Notes under the pieces: model-generated
What the model was told of the DNA's origin: nothing
Database searches by the model: none
Seen by the model: the letters and a program-made list of their open reading frames with translations, nothing else
Source: Fodinibacter sp963833495
GTDB taxonomy: Bacteria > Actinomycetota > Actinomycetes > Actinomycetales > Dermatophilaceae
Direction of reading: 5' to 3'
Assembly: GCA_963833495.1 (NCBI GenBank)
Contig: CAWHYJ010000002.1
Coordinates: 272,104-336,103, forward strand
DNA: 64,000 nt
Part shown: positions 23,502 to 31,945 of the stretch, one piece after another
How positions within the stretch are numbered: the first letter of the stretch is position 1
Layout of the letters: every line of letters starts with the position of its first letter
Program-made: the position numbers and the translations under genes

Positions 23502-24547
23502 CCGAGACCAGCCGCGGCACCGCCGTGCGCCTCACCGACCTGCACCGTGTCTACGGCGGGGTGGCGGCCCTCGACGGGCTCACCCTGCACATCGAGCCCG
23601 GCGAGTTCGTCGCCCTGCTCGGCCCGTCGGGCTGCGGCAAGACCACCGCCCTGCGCTGCCTGGCCGGGCTCGAGGACCCCGACTCGGGCACCGTCGAGGT
23701 CGGCGGCCGCGACCTGACCTCCGTGCCGGCGAACAAGCGCGACATGGGGATGGTGTTCCAGGCATACAGCCTCTTCCCCCACATGACCGCCCGGCAGAAC
23801 GTCGAGTTCGGCCTCGAGCTGCGCGGGCGCGACAAGGCGACCCGGCGAGCCCGCACCGCCGAGATGCTCGACCTCGTGGGGCTCGACGAGCACGCCGACA
23901 AGTACGCCCACCAGCTCTCCGGCGGCCAGCAGCAGCGGGTGGCACTCGCCCGCGCCCTGGCCATCGAGCCCCAGGTGCTGCTGCTCGACGAGCCCCTGTC
24001 AGCGCTCGACGCCAAGGTGCGAACCCAGCTGCGCGACGAGATCCGCCGCATCCAGCTCGAGGTCGGCACCACCACCTTGTTCGTCACCCACGACCAGGAG
24101 GAGGCGCTCGCCGTGGCCGACCGGGTCGGGGTGATGTCGGTGGGCCGGCTCGAGCAGCTCGCCGCGCCGGCCGAGCTCTACAGCGCGCCGCAGACCCCCT
24201 TCGTGGCCGACTTCGTGGGCCTGACCAACCGGGTGCGGGCCCGCGTCGAGGGCACCACGGCCTTCCTCCTGGGGGGCAGCGTGCCGTTGCTGCCGGGCTC
24301 GGCGACGGGGCCCGAGGCCCTGGTGCTGGTGCGGCCCGAGGGGGTGCACGTCGAGCACTCGGCCGACGGCACGGCATCCGTGGTCAGCGCGAGCTTCCTC
24401 GGCGGCCACGGCCGGGTCATCGTGCGCACCCCCGACGACGCCCTGGTCACCGTGCAGGTGCCCAACACCGAGGTGACCGGGTTCGCGCCGGGCGACCCGG
24501 TCAGCCTGTCCCCCCGCGGCGACGCCGCCCTCGCCGTCGCCCCCTGA
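23498..24547 (+). CDS. ABC importer ATPase, PotA-like with TOBE domain
   Basis: 349 aa; ATG 23498 overlaps the permease stop by 4 bp. Walker A LLGPSGCGKTT (about 38-48), Q-loop FQAYSLFPHM, signature LSGGQQQRVALARAL, Walker B VLLLDEPLSALD, H-loop FVTHDQEEA. Residues about 240-349 form the regulatory TOBE domain (VLVRPEGVHVE) seen in polyamine, iron and phosphonate importers. Last gene of the operon; family A repeat follows. Confidence 0.9.
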   Translation: MTETSRGTAVRLTDLHRVYGGVAALDGLTLHIEPGEFVALLGPSGCGKTTALRCLAGLEDPDSGTVEVGGRDLTSVPANKRDMGMVFQAYSLFPHMTARQNVEFGLELRGRDKATRRARTAEMLDLVGLDEHADKYAHQLSGGQQQRVALARALAIEPQVLLLDEPLSALDAKVRTQLRDEIRRIQLEVGTTTLFVTHDQEEALAVADRVGVMSVGRLEQLAAPAELYSAPQTPFVADFVGLTNRVRARVEGTTAFLLGGSVPLLPGSATGPEALVLVRPEGVHVEHSADGTASVVSASFLGGHGRVIVRTPDDALVTVQVPNTEVTGFAPGDPVSLSPRGDAALAVAP

Positions 24548-24596
24548 CGCGACCCACCGGGCGCTCGTCGCCCCACCCTGCTGCCACCCCTAACGC

Positions 24597-24665
24597 ACTT
24601 CGTGCGACTTGCCCACGGTTTCCACGGCCCGGAGGCTGCGAAACCGTGTGCAAGTCGCACGAAGT
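24597..24665. repeat. Intergenic inverted repeat, family A copy 1
   Basis: 25-bp arms (ACTTCGTGCGACTTGCCCAC and five more bases) with one mismatch enclose a 19-nt loop. It lies between the converging ABC ATPase and FAS1 genes. Same outer sequence as the copies at 26532, 34433, 43749 and 48126. Confidence 0.9.
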
Positions 24666-24724
24666 CGAGAGTGTGCCCGGGCCCCGAGAACCTGGGGCCT
24701 GAGGCCGGGCCGTCACCGCTCAGG

Positions 24725-25309
24725 TCACTTGGGCATCAGCACCCCGTCGATGACGTGGATGACGCCGTTGCTCGCCGGGACGTCGACCGTCGTGACGTTC
24801 ACGGTGTTGCCGGCCGCGTCGGTGAGGGTGACCTTTTCGCCGTTGACGCCGACGGTGAGCTCGCCGCCCTGCACGGTCTTCACCTTCTGGCCGTCGAGCT
24901 TGGCCACGTCGGCGGCCATCACCTTCCCGGGCACGACGTGGTAGGTCAGGATCTGCGAGAGGTCGCCCTTGGGGTCCTTCAGCAGGGTGTCGACGGTGCC
25001 GGCGGGCAGCTTCGCGAAGGCGTCGTCGGTCGGGGCGAAGACCGTGAACGGCCCGGCCCCCTTGAGGGTGTCGACCAGGCCGGCGGCGGTGAGCGCCGCG
25101 GCGAGGGTCTTGAAGTCGCCGGCCGCGACCGCGGTGTCGACGATGTCGGCGGTGGCCATCGACTCGCTCGTCGAGGGCGAGGGTGACGGCGCGGCGGAGG
25201 TGGTGGCCGGGGCCGCGCTGCTGGCGGCGGTGTCGGTGTCGTCGCTGCCGCAGGCCGCGGTGGTGATGGCGAGGGCGATGACGGCGGCCACGGGGAGGAT
25301 GCGTCGCAT
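24725..25309 (-). CDS. Secreted FAS1 (fasciclin) domain lipoprotein
   Basis: 194 aa; ATG 25309 with AAAGGA upstream. Signal peptide and lipobox TAAC, Cys20. A Ser/Ala/Thr/Pro-rich linker (about 22-62) joins one FAS1 domain. H1 box GPFTVFAPTDDAF and H2-like NGVIHVIDGVLMP are complete. FAS1 proteins mediate adhesion or matrix contacts; the closest well-known actinobacterial relatives are MPT70/MPT83. No anti-sigma gene is nearby. Confidence 0.88.
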   Translation of the reverse strand: MRRILPVAAVIALAITTAACGSDDTDTAASSAAPATTSAAPSPSPSTSESMATADIVDTAVAAGDFKTLAAALTAAGLVDTLKGAGPFTVFAPTDDAFAKLPAGTVDTLLKDPKGDLSQILTYHVVPGKVMAADVAKLDGQKVKTVQGGELTVGVNGEKVTLTDAAGNTVNVTTVDVPASNGVIHVIDGVLMPK

Positions 25310-25414
25310 GGCGGGAGGTCCTTTCGAAAGTACGGGGTGGTCTGACACCCCTTCTTCCGCGGCAGCCGCCCCGCTGGATGCACTTCCCTAGACAAAGTTT
25401 CGACGAGTTCTCGT

Positions 25415-25945
25415 TCAGGCGCGGATGCCGGGCACCTCCGCGCCCTCCGGCTCGCCTGAGCGCTCGGCGCGGCGGTCGACGGCCACGGCCAGCCGGGAGC
25501 CGGCGGCCACCAGCAGGGCGGTGACGACGAGCACCGAGGCGACGAAGGCGACGGCGCCGCGGGGCTGGGCCACGGCATACGTCGGGATCATCCGCACCGG
25601 TACCGCCATCGCCGCGACCATCGCGCCGCAGGCGCCCAGCCAGCTACCGACCATGTTGTTGCGGTGGGCCCGCAGGTTGCCGCGCTTCGCCGTGACGATG
25701 CCGAGGGTCACGGTCACCAGGGTCACCACCGAAAGGACGTGCAGCCAGCTGAACGCACCGTCGTTGATGTGCCGGATCCAGAACGACGAGATGGCGGTCC
25801 ACAGGATCAGCACCACCCATACCCGACCGAGCAGCCGGTGGCGGGCGTCGCCCTTGGGCCGGCGCCACACCTGGTGGCCGCCGAGGACGACGCTGGTGAG
25901 CGCGGCGACCACGTGGGTCACGATGAGCACGGTCCAGGCGTGCAC
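25415..25945 (-). CDS. DUF2306-like membrane protein
   Basis: 176 aa from GTG 25945, one base after the marR stop, with ribosome site GGAGGT 5 nt upstream; an ATG 7 codons earlier lacks such a site. About five membrane segments with conserved-looking histidines (THVVAALTSVVLGGHQ, WIRHINDGAFSWLHV, NLRAHRNNMVG), the DUF2306 pattern. Role unknown. Co-transcribed with the MarR regulator, which probably controls it. Confidence 0.72.
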   Translation of the reverse strand: MHAWTVLIVTHVVAALTSVVLGGHQVWRRPKGDARHRLLGRVWVVLILWTAISSFWIRHINDGAFSWLHVLSVVTLVTVTLGIVTAKRGNLRAHRNNMVGSWLGACGAMVAAMAVPVRMIPTYAVAQPRGAVAFVASVLVVTALLVAAGSRLAVAVDRRAERSGEPEGAEVPGIRA

Positions 25946-25946
25946 G

Positions 25947-26387
25947 TCAGACCTCCAGTGCAGCACGGGCGAGAGCGGGCTGCTGCAGGGCCGTCACGAT
26001 GGTGCGCACGGTGCCTGCCAGCGCCGCGGGGTCGGTGCCGGCGCCCCGGACCACTCGGTCGAAGCCGTCGCCGAGCACCTCCGCGGCGGCCTGCAGCGAG
26101 GCGCCGCCGTGCCGCGTGAGGGACAGGCTGCGACGGTTGCCACGCCCGCGAGCGACGTCGACGTACCCGTCACGGGCCAGGCCGGCCACCATCCGCGACA
26201 CCGCCGCCTCGCTCGTGCCGAGCCGGTCGGACAGGTCGCGCTGGGTCATGCCGTCGCCCTCGGAGACGTGCAGCAGCACCAGGAACCGCGCGTAGCTCAG
26301 CTCGCAGGCCGAACGCTGGAGCAGGGCGTCGGCCCGGCGGTCCATCAGGGCGACGAGGAGGTGCAGCTCATGGGCGAGTGACGGCAT
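25947..26387 (-). CDS. MarR family regulator
   Basis: 146 aa winged-helix protein: FLVLLHVSEGDGMTQRDLSD, RLGTSEAAVSRMVAGLARDG and the wing GRGNRRSLSLTRHG. The start at 26387 is set by a full promoter (TTGACG, 17 bp, AAGTCT) ending 7 nt before the ATG. A TTGCA-GA-TGCAA palindrome lies between -35 and -10, so autorepression is likely. First gene of a two-gene unit with the DUF2306-like protein. Confidence 0.85.
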   Translation of the reverse strand: MPSLAHELHLLVALMDRRADALLQRSACELSYARFLVLLHVSEGDGMTQRDLSDRLGTSEAAVSRMVAGLARDGYVDVARGRGNRRSLSLTRHGGASLQAAAEVLGDGFDRVVRGAGTDPAALAGTVRTIVTALQQPALARAALEV

Positions 26388-26394
26388 GTCAGCA

Positions 26395-26423
26395 AGACTT
26401 GCAGATGCAACTTGCAACGTCAA
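26395..26423 (-). promoter_or_regulatory. Promoter and operator of the marR-DUF2306 unit
   Basis: On the minus strand TTGACG (26423-26418), a 17-bp spacer and AAGTCT (26400-26395) form a good promoter. TTGCAGATGCAA (26399-26410) is a palindrome at the -10/spacer border, and CTTGCAA follows at 26411. Transcription would start at or next to the ATG. Confidence 0.7.
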
Positions 26424-26435
26424 GGTGCGCGAACC

Positions 26436-26498
26436 CGACTCTGTGCGGATTTCCCACCAGCCCAGGGCAGGGCGCCGGGTGCAGATCCGCAATCGGTC
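26436..26498. repeat. Intergenic inverted repeat, family C copy 1
   Basis: Left arm CGACTCTGTGCGGATTTCCC and right arm (complement reads CGACCGATTGCGGATCTGCA) are imperfect inverted copies. The shared core TGCGGAT and flanking CGACT relate it to 34340-34546 and 53279-53350. Confidence 0.65.
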
Positions 26499-26531
26499 GC
26501 GGTGACACCCGCCGTCACCCGTCATGTCCGC

Positions 26532-26602
26532 GACTTCGTGCGACGTGCACGCGGTTTCCGGCACCGGACACCGCGAAAACCGCAGACAAGTCGCACGAGG
26601 TC
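26532..26602. repeat. Intergenic inverted repeat, family A copy 2
   Basis: Outer arms GACTTCGTGCGAC and its near complement (GTCGCACGAGGTC) with inner CGCGGTTT/AAAACCGC. The more degenerate middle suggests an older copy. It lies between divergent marR and the purine nucleoside phosphorylase gene, next to a family C copy. Confidence 0.85.
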
Positions 26603-26674
26603 GGGGGCAGCGGCCGGTGGGGTCGGGCACCCGCGCGTGGCCCGGCATCCGGACGTCTCGCTACGCTGCCTCGC

Positions 26675-27514
26675 GTGACCGACACCGTTGCCGCCCACGA
26701 CCTCTCCGACCCCGCGACCGACCCGTTCGCGGTCGCCGACGCCGCTGCCTCCGTCATCCGCGAGCGCACCGGGGTCGAGCGGCACGACGTGGCCCTGGTG
26801 CTCGGCTCGGGCTGGGGCCAGACCGGCGACCTGATCGGCGAGACGCTAGCCACGATCGACAACACCGAGGTCCCCGGGTTCGGCAAGGCGGCCGTCGCGG
26901 GCCACTCGGGTGTCATGCGCTCGGTGGCGATCGGTGACACCGGCCGCCGAGCCCTCGTCTACGGCACGCGCACCCACTACTACGAGGGGCGCGGCGTGCG
27001 CGCGGTCGTGCACGGCATCCGCACCGCTGCCGCCGTGGGCTGCACGACGGTCGTCATCACCAACGGCTGCGGCGGCCTGCGCCCGCAGTGGGCGCCCGGC
27101 ACGCCCGTGCTGATCTCCGACCACATCAACCTCACCGCGACCTCCCCCATCGAGGGCGCGAACTTCGTCGACCTCACCGACGTCTACTCCCCCCGGCTGC
27201 GCGCGATCGCCCAGGAGATCGACCCGAGCCTCGACGAGGGCGTCTACGTGCAGTTCCGCGGACCGCACTACGAGACACCGGCCGAGGTGCGGATGGCCGG
27301 CGTCCTGGGCGGCGACCTGGTCGGCATGTCGACCTCGCTCGAGGCGATCGCCGCCCGGCAGAGCGCCCTTGAGGTGCTCGGCATCTCTCTGGTCACCAAC
27401 CCGGCCGCCGGCATCTCGACGACGCCGCTCAACCACGAAGAGGTGCTCGAGGCCGGGCGCGACGCCGCCGACCGGTGCGGCCGCCTCCTCGCCGCCGTCG
27501 TCGGCCGGATCTGA
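26675..27514 (+). CDS. punA: Purine-nucleoside phosphorylase
   Basis: 279 aa, trimeric PNP type. Motifs: VALVLGSGWGQ, GHSGVMRS, GTRTHYYEGRG, ITNGCGGLRPQWAPG, GPHYETPAEVRM and SLVTNPAAG. Splits purine (deoxy)nucleosides with phosphate to base and pentose-1-phosphate. GTG 26675 is preceded by TACGCT with a 7-nt gap (leaderless). Followed after 8 bp by the phosphomutase gene, in the same order as deoD-pmmB of M. tuberculosis. Confidence 0.92.
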   Translation: MTDTVAAHDLSDPATDPFAVADAAASVIRERTGVERHDVALVLGSGWGQTGDLIGETLATIDNTEVPGFGKAAVAGHSGVMRSVAIGDTGRRALVYGTRTHYYEGRGVRAVVHGIRTAAAVGCTTVVITNGCGGLRPQWAPGTPVLISDHINLTATSPIEGANFVDLTDVYSPRLRAIAQEIDPSLDEGVYVQFRGPHYETPAEVRMAGVLGGDLVGMSTSLEAIAARQSALEVLGISLVTNPAAGISTTPLNHEEVLEAGRDAADRCGRLLAAVVGRI

Positions 27515-27522
27515 GGCCCGCC

Positions 27523-29217
27523 ATGCCGGATGCCGCCGCCGCACCGCTCGCCGACCTGCTCGCCGCCGCTCGCGCCTGGGCCGCCGACGACCCGGATGCC
27601 GTGACCCGCGCCGAGCTCGAGGGCCTCGCCGCCGCCACGGAGGCCGGTGACGCTTCTGCCGCAACGGAACTCGCCGACGCCATGTCGGGGATGCTCGAGT
27701 TCGGCACCGCCGGGCTGCGCGGGCACCTGGGGGGCGGGCCCAACCGGATGAACCGCGCGGTCGTGATCCGTACGGCGGCCGGGCTCACGGCACACCTGAA
27801 GACGCTCGACCCCGAGCCCTACGTGGTGGTCGGCTACGACGCCCGCACCAACTCCGACGTGTTCGCGCACGACACCTGCGCGGTCGTCGTCGGGATGGGC
27901 GGCCAGGCGTCCGTGCTGCCGCACCCGCTGCCGACGCCGGTGCTCGCCTACGCGATCCGCCACCTCGGCGCGGATGCCGGTGTCATGGTGACCGCGTCGC
28001 ACAACCCGCCGGAGGACAACGGCTACAAGGTGTACGTCGGCGACGGCTCGCAGATCGTGCCGCCGGTCGACGCCCTGATCGCCGCCGAGATCGCCGCCGT
28101 GCCGTCGGTGGCGTCGGTGACGATGCCCGACGACGGCTGGCACACCCTCGACGACTCGGTGCTCGAGGCCTACCTCGACGACGTGCGCACCGTCGTGCTG
28201 CCCGACAGCCCGCGCGAGGTCACCGTGGTGCACACCGCCCTGCACGGGGTCGGCACCGAGACGGTGCGCCGGGCCTTCCTCGCCGCCGGGTACGCGGCGC
28301 CGATCCCGGTGGCGTCGCAGGCCGAGCCCGACCCGATGTTCCCCACGGTGTCCTTCCCCAACCCGGAGGAGCCGGGGGCGATGGATGCCGCGCTGGAGCT
28401 GGCCGAGCAGACCAACCCCGACGTCGTCATCGCCAACGACCCGGATGCCGACCGCTGCGCCGTGGCGGTGCCCGGCCCCGGCGGGTGGCGGATGCTGCGC
28501 GGCGACGAGGTGGGCGCGCTGCTCGGCTCGCACGTGCTGTCCAGGGGCGCGGCCGGTGGGGTGCTGCCCGACTCGGCCGACTGCGTGTTCGCCAACTCGA
28601 TCGTGTCGTCCCGGCTGCTCGCCGCGATGTGCCGAGCCGCCGGGGTGCGGCACGAGGAGACCCTGACCGGGTTCAAGTGGATCGGGCGGGTGCCCGGGCT
28701 GCGCTACGGCTACGAGGAGGCACTGGGCTACTGCGTCGACCCGGAGAAGGTGCGCGACAAGGACGGCGTGTCGGCCGCACTGATGGTGGCCGAGCTGGTC
28801 GCGACGCTGAAGACGCAGGGTCGCTCCCTGGTCGACCGGCTCGACGACCTCGCGCGCGAGCACGGGGTCTACGCCACCGACTCGTTCTCGGTGCGGGTGG
28901 AGGACCTGTCGCTGATCGGCCGGATCATGGAGCGGCTGCGCTCCGCGCCACTGACCTCGGTGGCCGGGGTCGACGTGGTGCGGGCCGACGACCTCGCGGA
29001 GGGCGACGGCGGGCTGCCGCCCACCGAGGGCCTGCGCTACTTCCTCGCCGACGACTCGCGCGTCATAGTCCGCCCTTCCGGTACCGAGCCCAAGCTCAAG
29101 GTCTACCTCGAGGTCATCGAGCCGGTGACCGGTGACGACCTCCGCGGCGCGCGCGAGCGGGCGGCGACCCGGCTGGCCGGCATCCGCACCGACCTGGAGG
29201 CCGCCACCGCCCCCTGA
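27523..29217 (+). CDS. pmmB: Phospho-sugar mutase (phosphopentomutase/PmmB type)
   Basis: 564 aa alpha-D-phosphohexomutase fold. Active-site phosphoserine loop VMVTASHNPPEDNGYKVY, metal loop ANDPDADRCAVAV, sugar loop GFKWIGRV and phosphate loop RPSGTEPKLKVY are all intact. Behind punA, the likely job is conversion of ribose/deoxyribose-1-phosphate to the 5-phosphate for DeoC; phosphomannomutase or glucose-1,6-bisphosphate-dependent activity is possible. Confidence 0.88.
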   Translation: MPDAAAAPLADLLAAARAWAADDPDAVTRAELEGLAAATEAGDASAATELADAMSGMLEFGTAGLRGHLGGGPNRMNRAVVIRTAAGLTAHLKTLDPEPYVVVGYDARTNSDVFAHDTCAVVVGMGGQASVLPHPLPTPVLAYAIRHLGADAGVMVTASHNPPEDNGYKVYVGDGSQIVPPVDALIAAEIAAVPSVASVTMPDDGWHTLDDSVLEAYLDDVRTVVLPDSPREVTVVHTALHGVGTETVRRAFLAAGYAAPIPVASQAEPDPMFPTVSFPNPEEPGAMDAALELAEQTNPDVVIANDPDADRCAVAVPGPGGWRMLRGDEVGALLGSHVLSRGAAGGVLPDSADCVFANSIVSSRLLAAMCRAAGVRHEETLTGFKWIGRVPGLRYGYEEALGYCVDPEKVRDKDGVSAALMVAELVATLKTQGRSLVDRLDDLAREHGVYATDSFSVRVEDLSLIGRIMERLRSAPLTSVAGVDVVRADDLAEGDGGLPPTEGLRYFLADDSRVIVRPSGTEPKLKVYLEVIEPVTGDDLRGARERAATRLAGIRTDLEAATAP

Positions 29218-29241
29218 CCAAGGGCAGCCGGGCACCCGCTC

Positions 29242-29321
29242 TGGGACAACTTCGACCAATAGGTCAATGTCGTCCCACCCGGCCGCGGGGCAAACTTGAC
29301 CTATTGGTCGATCTTGTCCCA
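29242..29321. repeat. Intergenic inverted repeat, family B copy 1
   Basis: Two facing units, each about 35 bp and itself palindromic around GACCAATAGGTC. The left unit starts GGGACAACTTCGACCAATAG; the right unit is its inverse. The right part overlaps the 3' coding end of the nitroreductase-like gene. Confidence 0.85.
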
Positions 29322-29764
29322 GCCGGATCGGGGGGCGGGTCGATGCGGAAGACCGGATGCCGGTCGGCCACCGCCGCGAACACCACGAGCGGCGCCCCCA
29401 CGGGCACCGCCACGTGCGGACGACCGCCGGGCACCTTCTCGACGTAGCGCGCGAGGATCGGCGCCCGCTCGTCGACGGGCACCTCGACGAGGCGCACCCG
29501 CCCCCAGCCCCGGCCGCGCAGCACGACCTCGCCCTCGGCAGCGCGCACGTTGCGGGTCCAGGCGCACTCGCCGAGCATCGACACGGCATACCAGCGCCCG
29601 TCGACGTCGGCGAGGCCCAGCGGGAAGGAGCGCAGCTCGCCGGACCGGCGGCCGCGCACCTCGAGGGTCGCCCAGCGACGGGGTCCGAGGCCACGGGCGA
29701 TGAGCCACGACCAGGCGTGGGACCAACGCCGGGCCGTGGAGTTCCCGCGGCCGCCGACGTACAT
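29264..29764 (-). CDS. Deazaflavin-dependent nitroreductase (DDN) family protein
   Basis: 166 aa. Split-barrel DDN pattern: LEVRGRRSGELRSFPLG, GRWYAVSMLGECAWTRNVRAA, then VPVDERAPILARYV. Members bind coenzyme F420 or related cofactors and reduce quinones or nitro compounds. Start chosen at ATG 29764; ATG 29863 would add 33 residues unlike the family. The last 20 or so codons are encoded by the family B repeat, so the natural C-terminus has been replaced or extended. Confidence 0.65.
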   Translation of the reverse strand: MYVGGRGNSTARRWSHAWSWLIARGLGPRRWATLEVRGRRSGELRSFPLGLADVDGRWYAVSMLGECAWTRNVRAAEGEVVLRGRGWGRVRLVEVPVDERAPILARYVEKVPGGRPHVAVPVGAPLVVFAAVADRHPVFRIDPPPDPAGTRSTNRSSLPRGRVGRH

Positions 29765-29922
29765 CGCGCGCAGCCGCCGGGTCTCGCGGTCGCTCCACCA
29801 GCCCACGGATCGAGCCTTGCACTGGCGTAGTGCGCCGGCGGAGACCTGTGACCGATCGAGCACGGCGGTTGCATCACGGCCTGGACGCCCATGGTGTCGG
29901 TGGGTCGTCCTAGCGTGGACGG

Positions 29923-30753
29923 ATGGAACGCACCTACCCGCACGGAGTGACCTGCTGGATCGACAGCGAGCAGCCCGACGTCGAGGCTGCCCAGGAGTTC
30001 TACGGGGGCCTGCTCGGCTGGCAGTTCGCCGTCGCCACGCCGCCCGACGCGCCCTCCCGCTACGTCATCGCGACCCTCGACGGCCAGGATGTCGCCGCGC
30101 TCGCGGAGGCGCCGGGCGTCGACGCCGGCGCGGCCGGCTGGAACACCTACATCGCGGTGGATGACGCCGACACCGCGGTCGAGCGCGCAGTGGCGCTGGG
30201 CGCCACGGTGGTGGCACCGCCCGCGGATGCCGGCCCGGGTGGCCGCGGCGCGACGCTGCTCGACCCCGCGGGCTGCGAGATCCGGCTGTGGCAGGCCCGG
30301 CGCCGCAAGGGCGCCCAGCTCGTCAACACCCCGGGGGCCTGGAACTTCAGCAACCTGCGCGCGGCCGACCCGGTTGCCGCCCAGCGCTTCTACGGCGACC
30401 TGTTCGGCTGGCGGTTCACCGACCAGGGGTGGGCCACGGCGATCAGCGTGCCCGGCTACGGCGACCACCTCGAGGACACGGTCGACCCCGGCATCCGCAC
30501 CCGCCAGGCGGCGGCGCCCGAGGGGTTCGCCGACGTCATCGGCTCGATCATGCCGGCCGGCGACCAAGCGCCCGGGTGGTTCGTCGTGGTCACCGTGGCC
30601 GACCGCGACGCCGCGGCCACCCGGGCCGAGTCGCTCGGCGGCACCGTGGTCAGCACCCGCGAGACCGGGTGGACGCGCGAGGCCGTGGTCCGCGACCCCC
30701 AGGGCGCGGTGTTCACGGCCAGCCAGTTCACCCCGCCCGACGACTGGGGGTGA
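29923..30753 (+). CDS. VOC superfamily protein with two glyoxalase-like domains
   Basis: 276 aa in two halves (about 1-130 and 140-276), each starting with a beta strand and helix carrying QEFYGGLLGWQF or QRFYGDLFGWRF. Family members include antibiotic-binding proteins and metal-dependent lyases or dioxygenases; the metal ligands are not clear here. ATG 29923 is preceded by TAGCGT and 6 nt, so leaderless. Stands alone. Confidence 0.8.
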   Translation: MERTYPHGVTCWIDSEQPDVEAAQEFYGGLLGWQFAVATPPDAPSRYVIATLDGQDVAALAEAPGVDAGAAGWNTYIAVDDADTAVERAVALGATVVAPPADAGPGGRGATLLDPAGCEIRLWQARRRKGAQLVNTPGAWNFSNLRAADPVAAQRFYGDLFGWRFTDQGWATAISVPGYGDHLEDTVDPGIRTRQAAAPEGFADVIGSIMPAGDQAPGWFVVVTVADRDAAATRAESLGGTVVSTRETGWTREAVVRDPQGAVFTASQFTPPDDWG

Positions 30754-30902
30754 GGCCGGCCGGCATCCAACGACGTTCCCGCAGGTCGGGAGGACGCCGG
30801 CGTCGCACTCGGCGGACGGTGACAGCACGGCCTTGCTGGGGTCGTGCAGGTGCGCCACCTCGGGCGGTGCCCAGCGCGCACGGGCGCCCGTAGACTCGCC
30901 CG

Positions 30903-31892
30903 GTGAGCACCGCCACCGTCGTCGACCCCACCGAGCGCGCCCGAGAGCTGCTCGGCGTGTCCCGCCTGACGAACCGGGCCCTCACCAGCTGGCTGCACGG
31001 CCTGCCCGGTGTCGACCAGGTCGGCTGCGAGGCCCGGGCCGCGGCCCTGGGCACCCGCTCGATCAAGACCACGAGCAAGGCGTGGGCCATCGACACCGCC
31101 ATCTCGATGATCGACCTCACCACGCTCGAGGGCGCCGACACCCCCGGCAAGGTGCGCGGCCTGGCGGCGAAGGCGCTGGTGCCCGACCCCACCGACATGA
31201 CCACCCCGCGGCCCGCCGCGGTCTGCGTCTACGGCGACATGGTCGCCACGGCCAAGGAGTCCCTGGGCAGCAGCGGGGTCAAGGTCGCGGCCGTCGCCAC
31301 CGCCTTCCCGAGCGGCCGCGCGAGCCTGCCGGTCAAGCTCGCCGACGTCGCGGATGCCGTGAACGCCGGCGCCGACGAGATCGACATGGTCATCGACCGC
31401 GGCGCCTTCCTCGCCGGCGACTACCTGACCGTGTTCTCGCAGATCGCCGACGTGAAGGCGGCCTGCGGGAGCGCCCGGCTCAAGGTGATCATGGAGACCG
31501 GTGAGCTGGTCACCTACGACAACGTGCGCCGCGCCTCGTGGCTGTCGATGCTCGGCGGCGGCGACTTCATCAAGACCTCCACGGGCAAGATCTCCCCCGC
31601 CGCGACCCTGCCCGTCACTCTCGTCATGCTCGAGGCCGTGCGCGACTGGCGCGAGACCACCGGCGAGCAGGTCGGCGTGAAGCCCGCGGGCGGCATCCGC
31701 ACCAGCAAGGACGCGATCAAGTTCCTCGTGAGCGTCAACGAGGTCGCGGGCGAGGAGTGGCTCGACAAGCACTGGTTCCGCTTCGGCGCCTCGAGCCTGC
31801 TCAACGACCTGATCCTGCAGCGCCAGCGGATGCGCACCGGCGCCTACTCCGGCGGCGACTACGTGGCCGACGACTCCCCCAGCCTCTACTGA
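30903..31892 (+). CDS. deoC: Deoxyribose-phosphate aldolase
   Basis: 329 aa, the longer DeoC subtype. Active-site lysines lie in KTSTGKISP and GVKPAGGIRTS; VIMETGEL and EIDMVIDRGAFL are barrel strands. Cleaves 2-deoxyribose-5-phosphate to glyceraldehyde-3-phosphate and acetaldehyde. GTG 30903 has TAGACT 6 nt upstream. Followed by two aldehyde dehydrogenase genes likely to oxidise the acetaldehyde. Confidence 0.93.
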   Translation: MSTATVVDPTERARELLGVSRLTNRALTSWLHGLPGVDQVGCEARAAALGTRSIKTTSKAWAIDTAISMIDLTTLEGADTPGKVRGLAAKALVPDPTDMTTPRPAAVCVYGDMVATAKESLGSSGVKVAAVATAFPSGRASLPVKLADVADAVNAGADEIDMVIDRGAFLAGDYLTVFSQIADVKAACGSARLKVIMETGELVTYDNVRRASWLSMLGGGDFIKTSTGKISPAATLPVTLVMLEAVRDWRETTGEQVGVKPAGGIRTSKDAIKFLVSVNEVAGEEWLDKHWFRFGASSLLNDLILQRQRMRTGAYSGGDYVADDSPSLY

Positions 31893-31945
31893 CCTGCACG
31901 CCTGACCGACCGCGACCGAGCCCCACGGATCGAGGAACGAGAACC

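Noticed and set aside
24725..25400. SigK-type control of the FAS1 gene as for MPT70/MPT83
   Set aside because: No sigK/rskA gene in the window and no convincing matching promoter in the 105 bp upstream.
27268..30858. 1196-codon open frame on the minus strand opposite punA, pmmB and the VOC gene
   Set aside because: Antisense shadow of GC-rich genes with strong third-position G/C. The product is low-complexity (Gly, His, Arg, Val) and the plus-strand genes have clear family motifs.
30740..30858. Small Cys-containing ORF on the minus strand upstream of deoC (VAHLHDPSKAVLSPSAECDA)
   Set aside because: Good G/C third positions but no stop codon before it runs into the VOC gene on the other strand, no ribosome site and no family recognised. 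Not enough to call a gene.
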